Assembly: GCA_000437595.1 (NCBI GenBank)
Contig: FR899834.1
Span: 1 to 54,909, forward strand
From: Faecalibacterium sp. CAG:74
GTDB taxonomy: Bacteria > Bacillota > Clostridia > Christensenellales > Aristaeellaceae
Direction: 5' to 3'
DNA length: 54,909 nt
In this document: one piece after another, positions 9,291 through 17,746 of the stretch
How the letters are laid out: each line of letters starts with the position of its first letter
Position numbering within the stretch: the stretch's first letter is position 1
Position numbers and translations under genes: made by a program
Notes under the pieces: generated by a model
Databases searched by the model: none
Told to the model about the DNA's origin: nothing
Seen by the model: only the letters and a program-made list of their open reading frames with translations

Positions 9291-9327
9291 AAAAGCCCCT
9301 TCGTCGTATCGGACGAAAGGGCTTTTT
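9291..9327 (-). terminator. Intrinsic terminator of rny
   Basis: Stem arms 9291-9305 and 9312-9326 (AAAAGCCCCTTCGTC against GACGAAAGGGCTTTT, one mismatch) with a 6-base loop. Read on the minus strand the stem closes in a T run. It starts 9 bp after the rny stop codon. Confidence 0.88.
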
Positions 9328-9335
9328 GCTTTGAA

Positions 9336-10949
9336 TTACTTGGCGTACTCCATCGAGCGCGTTTCGCGGATGACGTTGACGCGAATCTGACCCGGATACT
9401 CCATTTCCTTCTCGATGCGCTTGGCAATTTCCTTGGCGAGAATCTTCGTGCCATCGTCGGTCACGTCGTCGGGCTTGACCATGATGCGCACTTCGCGGCC
9501 GGACTGAATCGCGTAGCACTTCTCGACGCCGGGGAAAGAGGTTGCAATCTCTTCCAGCTTCTCCAAACGCTTGATGTAGTTTTCGAGGCTCTCACGGCGC
9601 GCACCCGGACGAGCAGCGGAAATCGCGTCCGCCGCCTGAACCAGCACGGCTTCAACCGTCTGCGGTTCGACGTCGTTGTGGTGGGCGAGGATGCAGTGGA
9701 CGACATCGGGGCTCTCGTGGTACTTGCGGGCCAGTTCGCCGCCAAGGGTGACGTGCGTGCCTTCCGCTTCGTGGTCAACTGCCTTGCCGATGTCGTGCAG
9801 CAGACCGGCGCGCTTGGCAAGCTGAACATCCGCGCCCAGTTCCGCAGCCATCAGACCCGCCAGATGGCTGACCTCGATGGAGTGCTTCAGGACGTTCTGT
9901 CCGTAGGAGGTGCGGTACTTCAGGCGACCCAGCAGCTTGACCAGTTCGTGGTGGATGCCGTGCTGATTCGTCTCGAAAACAGCGGCTTCACCGGCTTCGC
10001 GAATCTGGTTTTCGACTTCCTTCTTCGCTTTCTCGACCATCTCTTCGATGCGGGCAGGGTGGATGCGGCCGTCGTTAATCAGGCGTTCGACTGTCAGGCG
10101 GGCGATTTCACGGCGAATCGGGTCAAACGCGGACACGATGACGGCTTCGGGCGTATCGTCGATGATGATGTCCACGCCCGTCGCCGTTTCCAGCGCGCGG
10201 ATGTTGCGGCCCTCGCGACCGATGATGCGGCCCTTCATGTCGTCGTTCGGCAGAGCAATGACGGACACGGTGCTTTCCGCCACATGGTCGGAGGCGCACT
10301 TCTGAATTGCCAGCGCGATGATGTTGCGCGCCTTTTTCTCGGCTTCTTCCTTGGCGCGCGCTTCAATGTCGCGCACGGACGCCGCCGCGTCGTGGAAGGC
10401 TTCCTTCTGCACACGGTCGATGATGATCTGCTTCGCTTCGTCCTGCGTCATGGAGGCGATGCGCTCCAACTCTGTGTTCTGCTTGGTGACAAGGGCTTCC
10501 GCCTCATCGTGCAGGCGGGCGGTGTCCTCCTGCTTGCGTTCCATCAGGTCGCTGCGCTTCTTCAGGTCGTTCTCGCGGTCATCAAGGCTGTCCGAACGCT
10601 TGTCCAGCGACGCTTCGCGCTGCACCAGACGATTTTCGCTCCGCTGCACCTCGGCGCGGCGTTCACGAATCTCGTTCATCTCGCGGTTGTTATCCGCCTT
10701 TTCGCGGTCAATCTCATCCTTAGCCTTGAGAATTTCCGCCTTGGCTTCCTGCACCTTTTCCTTTTTGTAGTCGTCTGCTTTGCGCTTGTAGTCATCCGCC
10801 TTGCGGACGGCATCCTCGTACAGGCGCTTGGCAGTTTCCTCGCTGCGGTTGATCTTTTCTTCGACCATCTTCTGCCGGTAGGTGTAGCCTGCGAAGCCGC
10901 CGCCGGCACCGACGAGCAGGACAATCAGAATCCATACGATGGTTGGCAC
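9336..10949 (-). CDS. rny: Ribonuclease Y
   Basis: Membrane-anchored endoribonuclease that starts mRNA decay in many Firmicutes. The 537-residue chain has an N-terminal membrane helix ('PTIVWILIVLLVGAGGGF'), a long charged coiled coil (about residues 25-200), a KH domain ('DDMKGRIIGREGRNIRALE'), and an HD domain with 'HSIEVSHLAG', 'LLHDIGKA' and 'ILAHHND'. The start is a GTG at 10949, chosen because it opens directly before the membrane helix, sits about 9 bp after GGGGGA, and matches family architecture. An in-frame ATG exists at 11102, but the added sequence crosses a terminator. It appears monocistronic. No promoter is obvious immediately upstream; see the leader unit at 11013-11487. Confidence 0.96.
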   Translation of the reverse strand: MPTIVWILIVLLVGAGGGFAGYTYRQKMVEEKINRSEETAKRLYEDAVRKADDYKRKADDYKKEKVQEAKAEILKAKDEIDREKADNNREMNEIRERRAEVQRSENRLVQREASLDKRSDSLDDRENDLKKRSDLMERKQEDTARLHDEAEALVTKQNTELERIASMTQDEAKQIIIDRVQKEAFHDAAASVRDIEARAKEEAEKKARNIIALAIQKCASDHVAESTVSVIALPNDDMKGRIIGREGRNIRALETATGVDIIIDDTPEAVIVSAFDPIRREIARLTVERLINDGRIHPARIEEMVEKAKKEVENQIREAGEAAVFETNQHGIHHELVKLLGRLKYRTSYGQNVLKHSIEVSHLAGLMAAELGADVQLAKRAGLLHDIGKAVDHEAEGTHVTLGGELARKYHESPDVVHCILAHHNDVEPQTVEAVLVQAADAISAARPGARRESLENYIKRLEKLEEIATSFPGVEKCYAIQSGREVRIMVKPDDVTDDGTKILAKEIAKRIEKEMEYPGQIRVNVIRETRSMEYAK

Positions 10950-11012
10950 TGAATGGTTTCCCCCTTTCAAATTTTGCTGAAAATTCAGTTGCGAAGTTGA
11001 TACGACCGACGC

Positions 11013-11050
11013 AAAAAAGCCGTCGGGGAAGCGATTTTCCCCATACGGCT
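11013..11050 (-). terminator. Intrinsic terminator upstream of rny
   Basis: On the minus strand AGCCGTATGGGG (11050-11039) pairs with CCCCGACGGCT (11028-11018), giving a GC-rich stem followed by six T. It lies between the promoter at 11494-11522 and rny, so it ends or attenuates that transcript before rny. Confidence 0.8.
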
Positions 11051-11487
11051 GTACGCTGCAAATTCGACACACGCAGTCCGAAAACATCCCGCGCATCCGC
11101 ATGGACAGGCAGGACGAACAGACGGCAAAACCATATCAGTCAACACACTGCCGGAGGACGACATATCGTCGCAGCAGGCAGAAAAACAACGCTCTGACGA
11201 AGGGAATACGGGGTCAGAAATATCACCGCAGGGCGCATGAAAACAGGCGCACTTGTGATGACAGGCGCGTTTCGGAAAGGATGCATCCTCCCCAATCGGG
11301 GAAAAGCACCGAAAAGGCGAATCAGCAGACACGCTGCCCATCCGCATTGACTGGTCAAACAGCCGAAGCGCCGCGAAAACCGCACGAAAACGGCGAAAAT
11401 CCGCAGGCGCTTGAAAGCAATCAGGCGTCTATCGAAAACAGCACGGGCGCGGTTGGAAAAACATTTCGGACGCGCCACAGCCGGTCA
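11013..11487 (-). ncRNA. Candidate orphan transcript (about 475 nt) or attenuated rny leader
   Basis: Bounded by a near-consensus promoter and an intrinsic terminator, with no convincing coding sequence inside. I checked by eye for conserved cores of RNase P RNA, tmRNA, SRP RNA and T-box leaders and did not find them. It could be a regulatory RNA, a leader that controls rny by termination/antitermination, or a poorly conserved small gene (a 112-codon frame lies at 11140-11478 on this strand). The boundaries are inferred from the promoter and terminator only. Confidence 0.4.
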
Positions 11488-11493
11488 CTTCCT

Positions 11494-11522
11494 ATTTTAC
11501 AATCAAATAATGCTTCTGTCAA
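11494..11522 (-). promoter_or_regulatory. Minus-strand promoter upstream of the rny leader unit
   Basis: TTGACA (11517-11522, minus strand) and TAAAAT (11494-11499) are 17 bp apart. The -35 is a perfect consensus, making this one of the strongest promoters in the window. It is back-to-back with the lacZ promoter 50 bp away. Confidence 0.8.
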
Positions 11523-11572
11523 GGGAAAACGGCGCGTTCTTTGCCGAATGCAAAAAGTTTATTTTGCGGGAC

Positions 11573-11601
11573 TGGACAAGCCACGCGCAATCCGTTATAA
11601 T
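11573..11601 (+). promoter_or_regulatory. Promoter of the beta-galactosidase gene
   Basis: TGGACA (11573-11578) and TATAAT (11596-11601) with a 17-bp spacer, about 36 bp upstream of the lacZ ATG. No clear operator palindrome overlaps it. Confidence 0.8.
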
Positions 11602-11637
11602 CAAGGGAGAAGATTCCTTATGAAAGGATGAGTTCGG

Positions 11638-14600
11638 ATGAAGCAGATTGCAAGAGAACGATTTGAAACCGCTTGGCTGAGCAACCCGGAAATTTTCAGC
11701 GTCCATGAACTGCCGGATTGCTCCGACCATGCATTTTATGCGACGATGGCGGAGGCGGACACGGATACATCCTCTTTGGTGAAATCGCTGGATGGCGCGT
11801 GGAAGGCGCATTTTGCGATGAAGCCGTCGGAAGCGCCGGACACGCTGCTGACGAGCGCCGCGCTGGATGAAACGCTGCGGGAAATTCAGGTGCCGTGCGA
11901 ATTCCAGATGGAAGCGCCGGAGTGGGATCCGCCGCACTACGTCAATACGCAGTACCCGTGGGATGGACACGAAGCCTTGCAAGCGCCGCAGGTGAGCGAA
12001 GTCTACAACCCGACGGTGACGTGCATCCGGCATTTTGCGCTTTCTCTGCCGCAGGTGCAGCAGCGCACCGTGCTGCATTTGGCGGGCGTGGAAGCGGCGG
12101 TGCTGGTCTACGTCAACGGGCATGAAGTCGGTTATGCGGAGGACAGCTTCACACCGCACCGCTTCGACCTGACTCCCTACGTCCACGTTGGGGAGAATCG
12201 GCTGGCGCTGCGCGTGTTCAAGCGCTGCACAGGAAGCTGGATGGAGGATCAGGACTTCTGGCGGTTCAGCGGCATCCACCGCAGCGTTTCCCTGCACTTC
12301 TATCCCGAAACGCATCTCTACGACCTGCGCGTCCGCACGCCGCTGACAGACAACTACACCCGCGCGACGCTGGAAACGCGCCTGCGGGTGATGGGCGCGT
12401 CGCTGGGCAAGGCGAAACTGACGCTGACGGACAAGGCAGGCAAGACGCTCTGGACGGCGGAGAAGCCGCTGACGGCGCTGGAAAGCTACGTCAGCGCGGA
12501 GATTCCCGGCGTGAAGCTGTGGAGCGCGGAAGAGCCGAATCTCTACACGCTGACCGTCGTGCTGACGAATGCGCAGGGGCAAGTGACCGAAGTCTGCCGG
12601 ACGAAAGTGGGCTTCCGCCAGTTCGAGATGAAGGACAAAATCATGTGCCTGAATGGCAAGCGCATCGTGTTCCACGGCGTCAATCGCCACGAATTTGACT
12701 GCGACCGCGGGCGCGTGATGACGCATGACCTGCTGATGCGCGACATCCGCGACATGAAGGCGATGAATATCAACGCCGTGCGCACCTGCCACTATCCGAA
12801 TACATCGGAATTCTACCGCCTGTGCGACGAATACGGGCTGTACGTCATCGACGAGGCGAACATCGAGACACACGGCTCGTGGCAGCCGATGCACGACTGG
12901 GTGGTGCCGGATAACCGCCCGGAGTGGCAGGAGGCAGTGCTGGCGCGCGGCCGGGCGATGCTGGAGCGTGACAAGAATCACCCGTGCATTCTGCTTTGGT
13001 CGTGCGGCAACGAAAGCTGGGGCGGCAAAGACCTCTACGAATTGAGCCAGTATTACCGCCGGGAAGATCCGACGCGCCTGGTGCATTACGAGGGCGTGGC
13101 GAATGATCCGCGCTATCCTGACACGACGGACGTGCATTCCAACATGTACCGCAGGGTCGCGAGCATCGAGGAGTATCTGCAAAGCAATCCCGACAAGCCC
13201 TTCATCAACTGCGAATACACCCACGCCATGGGCAACAGCTGCGGCGGCATGAGCCTGTATACCGCGCTGGAGGACAAGTACCCGATGTATCAGGGCGGCT
13301 TTATCTGGGATTATGTGGATCAGGCGCTGCGCGTGAAAGCCCCGAACGGGCAGGAACGCTTGGCGTATGGCGGCGATTTCGGCGACAAGCCGACGGACTG
13401 GCAGTTTAACACCAACGGCATCATTCTGGGCGACCGCACGCAGACGGGCAAGTGTCAGGAAGTGCGGTACCTGTTCCGCGACGTGTTCCTGACGCCGGAC
13501 GAAACGGGCGTGACGGTGAAGAATCGCCGCCTCTTCCAGACGCTGACGGGCTATGACGTGCGCTGGACGCTGGAGTGCGACCGCAAGCCCATCAGCGCGG
13601 GTGAAACGCTGCTGCCGGACATTGCGCCGGGCGAATCAGTCCACATTGACCTGCCGTTTGGAACGCTGCCGGAAGGGCAGACGGTGGTAACGTGCTTCCT
13701 TGTGCTGCGCGAAAAGACGGGCATACTGGAAGCGGGAACGGTGCTCAGCCACGGACAGACCGTGTTGGGCGCGATGAAGAAGGCGGAAACGCCGGACAAT
13801 GCGCCTGCCCCGGTGATTGGCGACTGCAATGTCGGTTTCCGCGGCGAAGGGCTGGGCGTGCTGCTGGCGCGGCGCGGCGGCATCATTTCCTTCCGCGACC
13901 GGCTTGGACGCGAGACGCTCCTGCGTGCACCGCAATTGAGCCTCTTCCGCGCATCCACTGACAACGACCGCGGCAACGGCAACAACATCCAGCAGGGCGT
14001 GTACCACCTTATCAGCCGTCACAGCGCGTGCAGCGACGCGGATATCCAGCAGGAAGCGGGCAGAACGACGCTCGTCTACCGCTACACCACGCCGATGCTG
14101 CCGGATTTCGCGGTTACGGTGCGCTACACGGTGCATTCGCAGGATGCCCTTGACGTGACGGTGGACTGGCCCGGCTTGCCGAATCAGCCGGATATGCCCG
14201 CGCTGGGCTTGTCCTTCCAGCTTGACCCGCGCCTGACCCGCGTTCGCTGCTATGGCTACGGCCCGGATGAAAACTACATCGACCGCCGCGAGGGCGCGTA
14301 TCTGGGCTGGCACAGCTGGAACGCCGCGGACGGCATGACGCGCTACTGCAAGCCGCAGGAAAGCGGCAACCGCATGGGCGTGCAGGTCGTTTCGGTGACG
14401 GATGCGGACGGTCACGGCGTGGAGATTTCGGGCGACAACCTCGAAGTGAGCGTTCAGCCGTGGCTGCCGGAGGAACTGGAAGCGGCATACCATCCGAGCG
14501 ACCTGATGGGCTCGGTACGCACGGTGCTTGACGTTGCGATGTTCCGCAAGGGCATCGGCGGCGACGACAGCTGGGGCGCGCCCGTCCTGCCGCAGTTCTG

Positions 14601-14652
14601 CTATCCGGCAGACAAGCCCTACACGTTCACCTTCACGATGAAGGCACTGTAA
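11638..14652 (+). CDS. lacZ: Beta-galactosidase, glycoside hydrolase family 2
   Basis: 1004-residue cytosolic GH2 enzyme, close in length to E. coli LacZ (1024). Domain order is sugar-binding ('WMEDQDFWRFSGIHRSV'), immunoglobulin-like, TIM barrel, second immunoglobulin-like, and the beta-sandwich C-terminal domain. Catalytic acid/base Glu459 lies in 'LLWSCGNESWGG' and nucleophile Glu526 in 'INCEYTHAMGNS'; 'DEANIETHG' is also conserved. It hydrolyses terminal beta-galactosides such as lactose. No signal peptide is present. The start is preceded by AAGGATGA. It has its own promoter and no adjacent transporter; family B repeats follow its stop and may supply termination. Confidence 0.95.
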   Translation: MKQIARERFETAWLSNPEIFSVHELPDCSDHAFYATMAEADTDTSSLVKSLDGAWKAHFAMKPSEAPDTLLTSAALDETLREIQVPCEFQMEAPEWDPPHYVNTQYPWDGHEALQAPQVSEVYNPTVTCIRHFALSLPQVQQRTVLHLAGVEAAVLVYVNGHEVGYAEDSFTPHRFDLTPYVHVGENRLALRVFKRCTGSWMEDQDFWRFSGIHRSVSLHFYPETHLYDLRVRTPLTDNYTRATLETRLRVMGASLGKAKLTLTDKAGKTLWTAEKPLTALESYVSAEIPGVKLWSAEEPNLYTLTVVLTNAQGQVTEVCRTKVGFRQFEMKDKIMCLNGKRIVFHGVNRHEFDCDRGRVMTHDLLMRDIRDMKAMNINAVRTCHYPNTSEFYRLCDEYGLYVIDEANIETHGSWQPMHDWVVPDNRPEWQEAVLARGRAMLERDKNHPCILLWSCGNESWGGKDLYELSQYYRREDPTRLVHYEGVANDPRYPDTTDVHSNMYRRVASIEEYLQSNPDKPFINCEYTHAMGNSCGGMSLYTALEDKYPMYQGGFIWDYVDQALRVKAPNGQERLAYGGDFGDKPTDWQFNTNGIILGDRTQTGKCQEVRYLFRDVFLTPDETGVTVKNRRLFQTLTGYDVRWTLECDRKPISAGETLLPDIAPGESVHIDLPFGTLPEGQTVVTCFLVLREKTGILEAGTVLSHGQTVLGAMKKAETPDNAPAPVIGDCNVGFRGEGLGVLLARRGGIISFRDRLGRETLLRAPQLSLFRASTDNDRGNGNNIQQGVYHLISRHSACSDADIQQEAGRTTLVYRYTTPMLPDFAVTVRYTVHSQDALDVTVDWPGLPNQPDMPALGLSFQLDPRLTRVRCYGYGPDENYIDRREGAYLGWHSWNAADGMTRYCKPQESGNRMGVQVVSVTDADGHGVEISGDNLEVSVQPWLPEELEAAYHPSDLMGSVRTVLDVAMFRKGIGGDDSWGAPVLPQFCYPADKPYTFTFTMKAL

Positions 14653-14940
14653 CCGAAGGGGTCGAGGGGGCGATCGGAAAGCCCCCCTCGTCGCGCCCGC
14701 AGGCGCGATTTCCTCTGCTGCGGAAAAAGTCAACTCCGGTAGTGGCGACCCGAAGGTTTCCAAAGGGCGATCGGAAAGCCCTTTGGTCGCGCCCGCAGGC
14801 GCGATTCCCTCTGCAACATGAAAAATCAAGAAACATGGGAGTGCAGTGCGAAGAAGTCCAGAGGGCGACCGCAGACGTTCGTCTGTTTTCATTGCCCTCT
14901 GGTCGCCTCCGCAGAGGCGAAATCCTCTGCAACAATATAA
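14653..14940 (+). repeat. Three tandem family B hairpin repeats
   Basis: Fills the gap between lacZ and tdk. Unit 1 (14657-14735) has stem GAGGGGGCGA/CCCCCCTCGTCGC. Unit 2 (14744-14822) has CAAAGGGCGA/GCCCTTTGGTCGC. Unit 3 (14850-14937) has CCAGAGGGCGA/GCCCTCTGGTCGC with an extra inner hairpin CAGACGTTCGTCTG. Each is followed by a small GC palindrome (CGCGCCCGCAGGCGCG or GCCTCCGCAGAGGC) and a TCCTCTGC-like tail. Stem sequences differ between units but both arms change together. Confidence 0.78.
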
Positions 14941-14967
14941 TACAATTAGAGAAGAGAATAAATCATC

Positions 14968-15549
14968 ATGGCAAAATTATATTTCCGCTACGGGGCCATG
15001 GGGTCCAGCAAGACCGCCAACGCCATCATGGTGCAGTATAACTACGAAGAGCGCGGCCAGAAGGTGCTGATGCTCAAACCGAAGCTCGAAAACCGCGACG
15101 GCGCGGTGATTGTCCGCTCCCGCTGCGGGCTGGAAACCGCCTGCCGCTTCATCGAGGACGTGACGGCGGCGGACGCGCAGGGCTATGGCTGCGTCATCAT
15201 CGACGAAGCGCAGTTCCTGACCAAGGCGCAGGTCGAAATGCTGGTGGAGATGGTCGATGACTACGACGTGCCCGTAATTGCCTACGGTCTGCGCGCGGAC
15301 TTCCAGAACAATTTCTTCGAGGGCAGTCAGTGGCTGATGGCGTGGGCGGACACGATTGAGGAAATCAAGACCATCTGCTGGTGCGGGCGCAAGGCGACGT
15401 GCAACGCCCGCGTGGTGGACGGCCGCGTGGTGCAGGAGGGCGAGCAGGTCGTCCTCGGCGGCAATGGGCAGTATGTGAGCCTGTGCCGGAAGCACTTCCG
15501 CCGCGGCGAGCTGGGGGACTTCAAGGATCTACATCTGGGGGAGGACTAA
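14968..15549 (+). CDS. tdk: Thymidine kinase (type II)
   Basis: Salvage enzyme that phosphorylates thymidine to dTMP with ATP. The 193-residue length fits the type II family. Walker A GAMGSSKT is at residues 9-16, and the DEAQF motif starts at Asp79. A lid and zinc site follow with 'CWCGRKATCNAR' and a final 'SLCRKHF', giving four cysteines in the expected order. The ATG follows GAGAAGAGA. A TATAAT lies at about 14935-14940, at the end of the upstream repeat, without a clear -35. The next gene starts 3 bp after its stop. Confidence 0.95.
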   Translation: MAKLYFRYGAMGSSKTANAIMVQYNYEERGQKVLMLKPKLENRDGAVIVRSRCGLETACRFIEDVTAADAQGYGCVIIDEAQFLTKAQVEMLVEMVDDYDVPVIAYGLRADFQNNFFEGSQWLMAWADTIEEIKTICWCGRKATCNARVVDGRVVQEGEQVVLGGNGQYVSLCRKHFRRGELGDFKDLHLGED

Positions 15550-15552
15550 ACC

Positions 15553-15936
15553 GTGCCTATCATCCCGAAGCTGGAATGCAGGGTGGAGACGTTTCGCGAA
15601 GACGACGCTGTCTTTATGCGGATTGGCATCCATCAGGAAGAAATGCTGCTGGCGTACTACGCATTCGACACGCTTCTGACGGGCTTCGCGGATAAAATCG
15701 CCCTGCATGACCACGAAAACGGCACCGACTGCGAGATTGTCTTAGCTCCGGCGAAGCTGATGACGGACGCGCAAATTTCGCTGACAGTGAACGACATTGA
15801 GTGCATCAAAAAGCTCCTGCATGACTGCATCGAGCAGCCGTATTACGTTTCGTGGCTGCATGATGACCTGACGGCGGCGACGAAAGCGGGCGAGATGGAC
15901 TTGGCGGTGTATGTGGTCGGAAAAACGGAACAGTGA
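15553..15936 (+). CDS. Protein of unknown function, translationally linked to tdk
   Basis: 127-residue protein beginning with GTG at 15553, 3 bp after the tdk stop; GGGGGAGG within the tdk end serves as ribosome binding site. I do not recognise a family. It is acidic, lacks membrane segments and a signal peptide, and has alternating beta-strand-like stretches ('VFMRIGIHQEEMLLAYYA', 'CEIVLAPAKLM') that suggest a small alpha/beta fold. Its placement ahead of a terminator shows it is the last gene of a two-gene unit with tdk, but nothing in the sequence ties it to nucleotide salvage. Confidence 0.75.
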   Translation: MPIIPKLECRVETFREDDAVFMRIGIHQEEMLLAYYAFDTLLTGFADKIALHDHENGTDCEIVLAPAKLMTDAQISLTVNDIECIKKLLHDCIEQPYYVSWLHDDLTAATKAGEMDLAVYVVGKTEQ

Positions 15937-15958
15937 AGTCTTTGGGAAAAAAGCAAAA

Positions 15959-15998
15959 CGGCAGACCCTGCAAAATGGCGGTCTGCCGCTTCGTTTTT
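15959..15998 (+). terminator. Bidirectional terminator between the tdk unit and the AraC-type gene
   Basis: Arms CGGCAGACC (15959-15967) and GGTCTGCCG (15980-15988). A TTCGTTTTT follows on the plus strand and a TTTTGCTTTTTT tract follows on the minus strand, so it can end both converging units. Confidence 0.85.
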
Positions 15999-16005
15999 GG
16001 GAATG

Positions 16006-16992
16006 TTATTGCCCTAAAATATCTTCCACCCGCTTCACCGGCCGCACATACTTCCAAAACCTCGTGCAGTCATGGTAGAAGTAGAACACGCGCCCCTGCG
16101 CGGTGTCCAGCTTAACCCCATGCGCGGCGTAGTCGAAGTCCTTCATCGCGCGCTCGATTTCGGTTTCGACCTGCGTGTTCTCCGTCTCGTAATCGAACGG
16201 GCCGTGCTCAAAGACGATGTATTCCCCTTCAGGAACGTCCATGAGCTGGAGCGGCGCGGGGACATCCCCGGCGTAATCCGCGGGCAGGCGAATGCCGTAA
16301 GCCTCCGCCAGCGGAATCCCCCAGCTGCAAATGCGCCCGGTCGGTTCGTTGATGTACGCCATCAGCTGCCCGGCGGATGCGTTGCGCTCGTCGCCGCCGA
16401 AATGATCGAGGCTGCCGGGGATGCGCTCCAGCAAGCCGCAGATGGTCGCCCAGTCCTGCCCCGGAATCAGGCTTTGCTTCTGCCAGAAGTCGAAGTAGCC
16501 GATGCTCTCGTAGTTGCGGATGTGCAGGAACTTGTGCGCCGGAATGGTGATGAAATACGTCTTGATGTGGTCGGTGGATGTTGCCATGCCCGTTCCTCCT
16601 ATGCCAAGCAGATAACAGTCGAAAGGCTTCAAAATGGTGTGGAGGACGACGGCCGTCGGGTGCAGGCGGTACGCGCTGGGGGTCACGCCGTAAGCGGCGC
16701 GGAATGCGCGGGTGAACGCCTCGTGCGAGGAAAAGCCGTAGCGCACGGCGATTTCCAGCAGGGAATCCGACGTGTCGCGGACATCCCGCAGGGCAAACGC
16801 CAGATGCCGGAAGCGCAGATAATCGCGCAGGGACATGCCGGACAGCGCCCGAAACTTCCGCGACACATACGATTCGGAGTACCCCAATGCGGCGGACAGC
16901 GCCCGCAGGGTCAGTGCTTCGTCCTCCTGCTGGCGGATGCAGCGGTCAATGATGTCAATCGTCTGCTGAATGCTCTGTGACCAGTTTTCCAT
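16006..16992 (-). CDS. AraC-family regulator with GyrI-like effector-binding domain
   Basis: 328-residue regulator. An N-terminal double helix-turn-helix of the AraC type spans about residues 8-105 ('LTLRALSAALGYSESYVSRKF' and 'EIAVRYGFSSHEAFTRAFRAAYGVTPSAYR'). A C-terminal GyrI/BmrR-like small-molecule-binding domain follows (about 135-325, with 'IPAHKFLHIRNYES'). Such proteins (Rob/SoxS-like fused to effector domain) often control drug efflux or stress genes. The start was placed at 16992, after AAGGAGCGAAGGACG. No target gene is adjacent; its neighbours are a terminator and the GNAT remnant. Confidence 0.9.
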   Translation of the reverse strand: MENWSQSIQQTIDIIDRCIRQQEDEALTLRALSAALGYSESYVSRKFRALSGMSLRDYLRFRHLAFALRDVRDTSDSLLEIAVRYGFSSHEAFTRAFRAAYGVTPSAYRLHPTAVVLHTILKPFDCYLLGIGGTGMATSTDHIKTYFITIPAHKFLHIRNYESIGYFDFWQKQSLIPGQDWATICGLLERIPGSLDHFGGDERNASAGQLMAYINEPTGRICSWGIPLAEAYGIRLPADYAGDVPAPLQLMDVPEGEYIVFEHGPFDYETENTQVETEIERAMKDFDYAAHGVKLDTAQGRVFYFYHDCTRFWKYVRPVKRVEDILGQ

Positions 16993-17126
16993 CGTCCTTC
17001 GCTCCTTTCGCTGTGAATAGGATAGCACAGCGTGGGCGGACTTCGCTTGATTTGGTTTGCACTCTTGCGGTCAATACGCATTCCGCATCACGACATCCGC
17101 CAAATCCGCCTGATACGAATTCTCAT

Positions 17127-17746
17127 CTAAACCATGTCATTCGCACAGCATCTTTTCCGCCCCGGCTTTGCTTCGTTCCGCTCGCGCGTACCTCCAGTAC
17201 GCCTCGCTTCACTCAGCTTTGCCGGAACGAAAAATCTGCTATGCTCGATGCCATGTTTTAGAATCGAATTAGTATGAAACGCGCGGCACTGCTTATCCGT
17301 CAGTCCATCGGGGCGCGACATCAGCACCAAATCATGCCCACGAACGCCCTTGTGGTATGCTGGATGCACATGCGGATACGGATTCGACGTGAAGCCGTAG
17401 CGCTCGTAGAAGCCCTTGCGGCGGATGGCGATTTCGTCCACAGGCGGGTCAATTTCCAGAATCACCGGACGGTCGCAGGGCAGCATCGACAGCGCGTGCG
17501 AACCGTATCGCTGCCCGCGCAGGGCGGGGAGGATGCAGAAATGCTCGATGTAGCGGAAATCCGGCGTTTCCCAGTAGAGCATATCGCCGACGAAGGTGCT
17601 GCCGTGAAATGATAGTCAGGATGGGTCAGAATGGCGGTCTGCGAGGGCGTTTCACGCTGCTCATGCGCGGGAAAGCTGATCCCGTAGAGCACCATCGCGT
17701 CGGCGTACAGCGGGTGATTCGGAGATGAAATCCGTTCAAACGTCAT
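17127..17746 (-). pseudogene. GNAT-family acetyltransferase, frameshifted
   Basis: The N-terminal part (from ATG at 17746, 'MTFERISSPNHPLYADAMV') and the C-terminal part ('GSTFVGDMLYWETPDFRYIE...RGQRYGSHALSML') are in different frames. The break is at about 17603-17605, where one base appears missing after codons for HF. The acetyl-CoA-binding 'PALRGQRYGSHAL' and the 'GFYERYGFTSN' end of the GNAT fold are intact. The start overlaps the gluQ stop by four bases, so it was the third gene of the peptidase-gluQ-GNAT operon. The last ~45 codons read into a structured element and are not GNAT-like. A sequencing error cannot be excluded. Confidence 0.75.
17150..17260 (-). repeat. Structured inverted-repeat element at the 3' end of the GNAT remnant
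   Basis: Nested palindromes: outer arms CGTTCCG (17174-17180) and CGGAACG (17223-17229), inner arms GCGTAC (17186-17191) and GTACGC (17197-17202), plus flanking GCAAAGC repeats. It overlaps the carboxy end of the GNAT frame. It resembles a REP/MITE-like element or a structured RNA end, unlike families A and B. Outer limits are approximate. Confidence 0.5.

Larger units (their letters stand above)
10950..11637. other. 688-bp intergenic region between rny and lacZ
   Basis: No reading frame here looks like a protein: the open frames on both strands have odd composition and no recognisable domain. What is visible is a strong minus-strand promoter (11494-11522), a strong minus-strand terminator (11013-11050), and the lacZ promoter (11573-11601). 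The stretch between is rich in TTTTCG/TTTTC motifs on the minus strand (about eight) and is less GC-rich than flanking genes. Confidence 0.6.

Noticed and set aside
10985..11347. 120-codon Cys-rich frame upstream of rny
   Set aside because: It crosses the intrinsic terminator at 11013-11050 and has no ribosome site or family resemblance.
11013..11487. Identity of the orphan transcript as RNase P RNA, tmRNA or SRP RNA
   Set aside because: The conserved core sequences of these RNAs were looked for on both strands and not found.
11101..11631. 176-codon plus-strand frame before lacZ
   Set aside because: Polar, repeat-like composition, covers both promoters, and ends at the lacZ start region; not credible as protein.
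11503..13224. 573-codon minus-strand frame opposite lacZ
   Set aside because: Antisense shadow of the GH2 gene; composition is His/Arg/Val-rich and it runs through the lacZ promoter.
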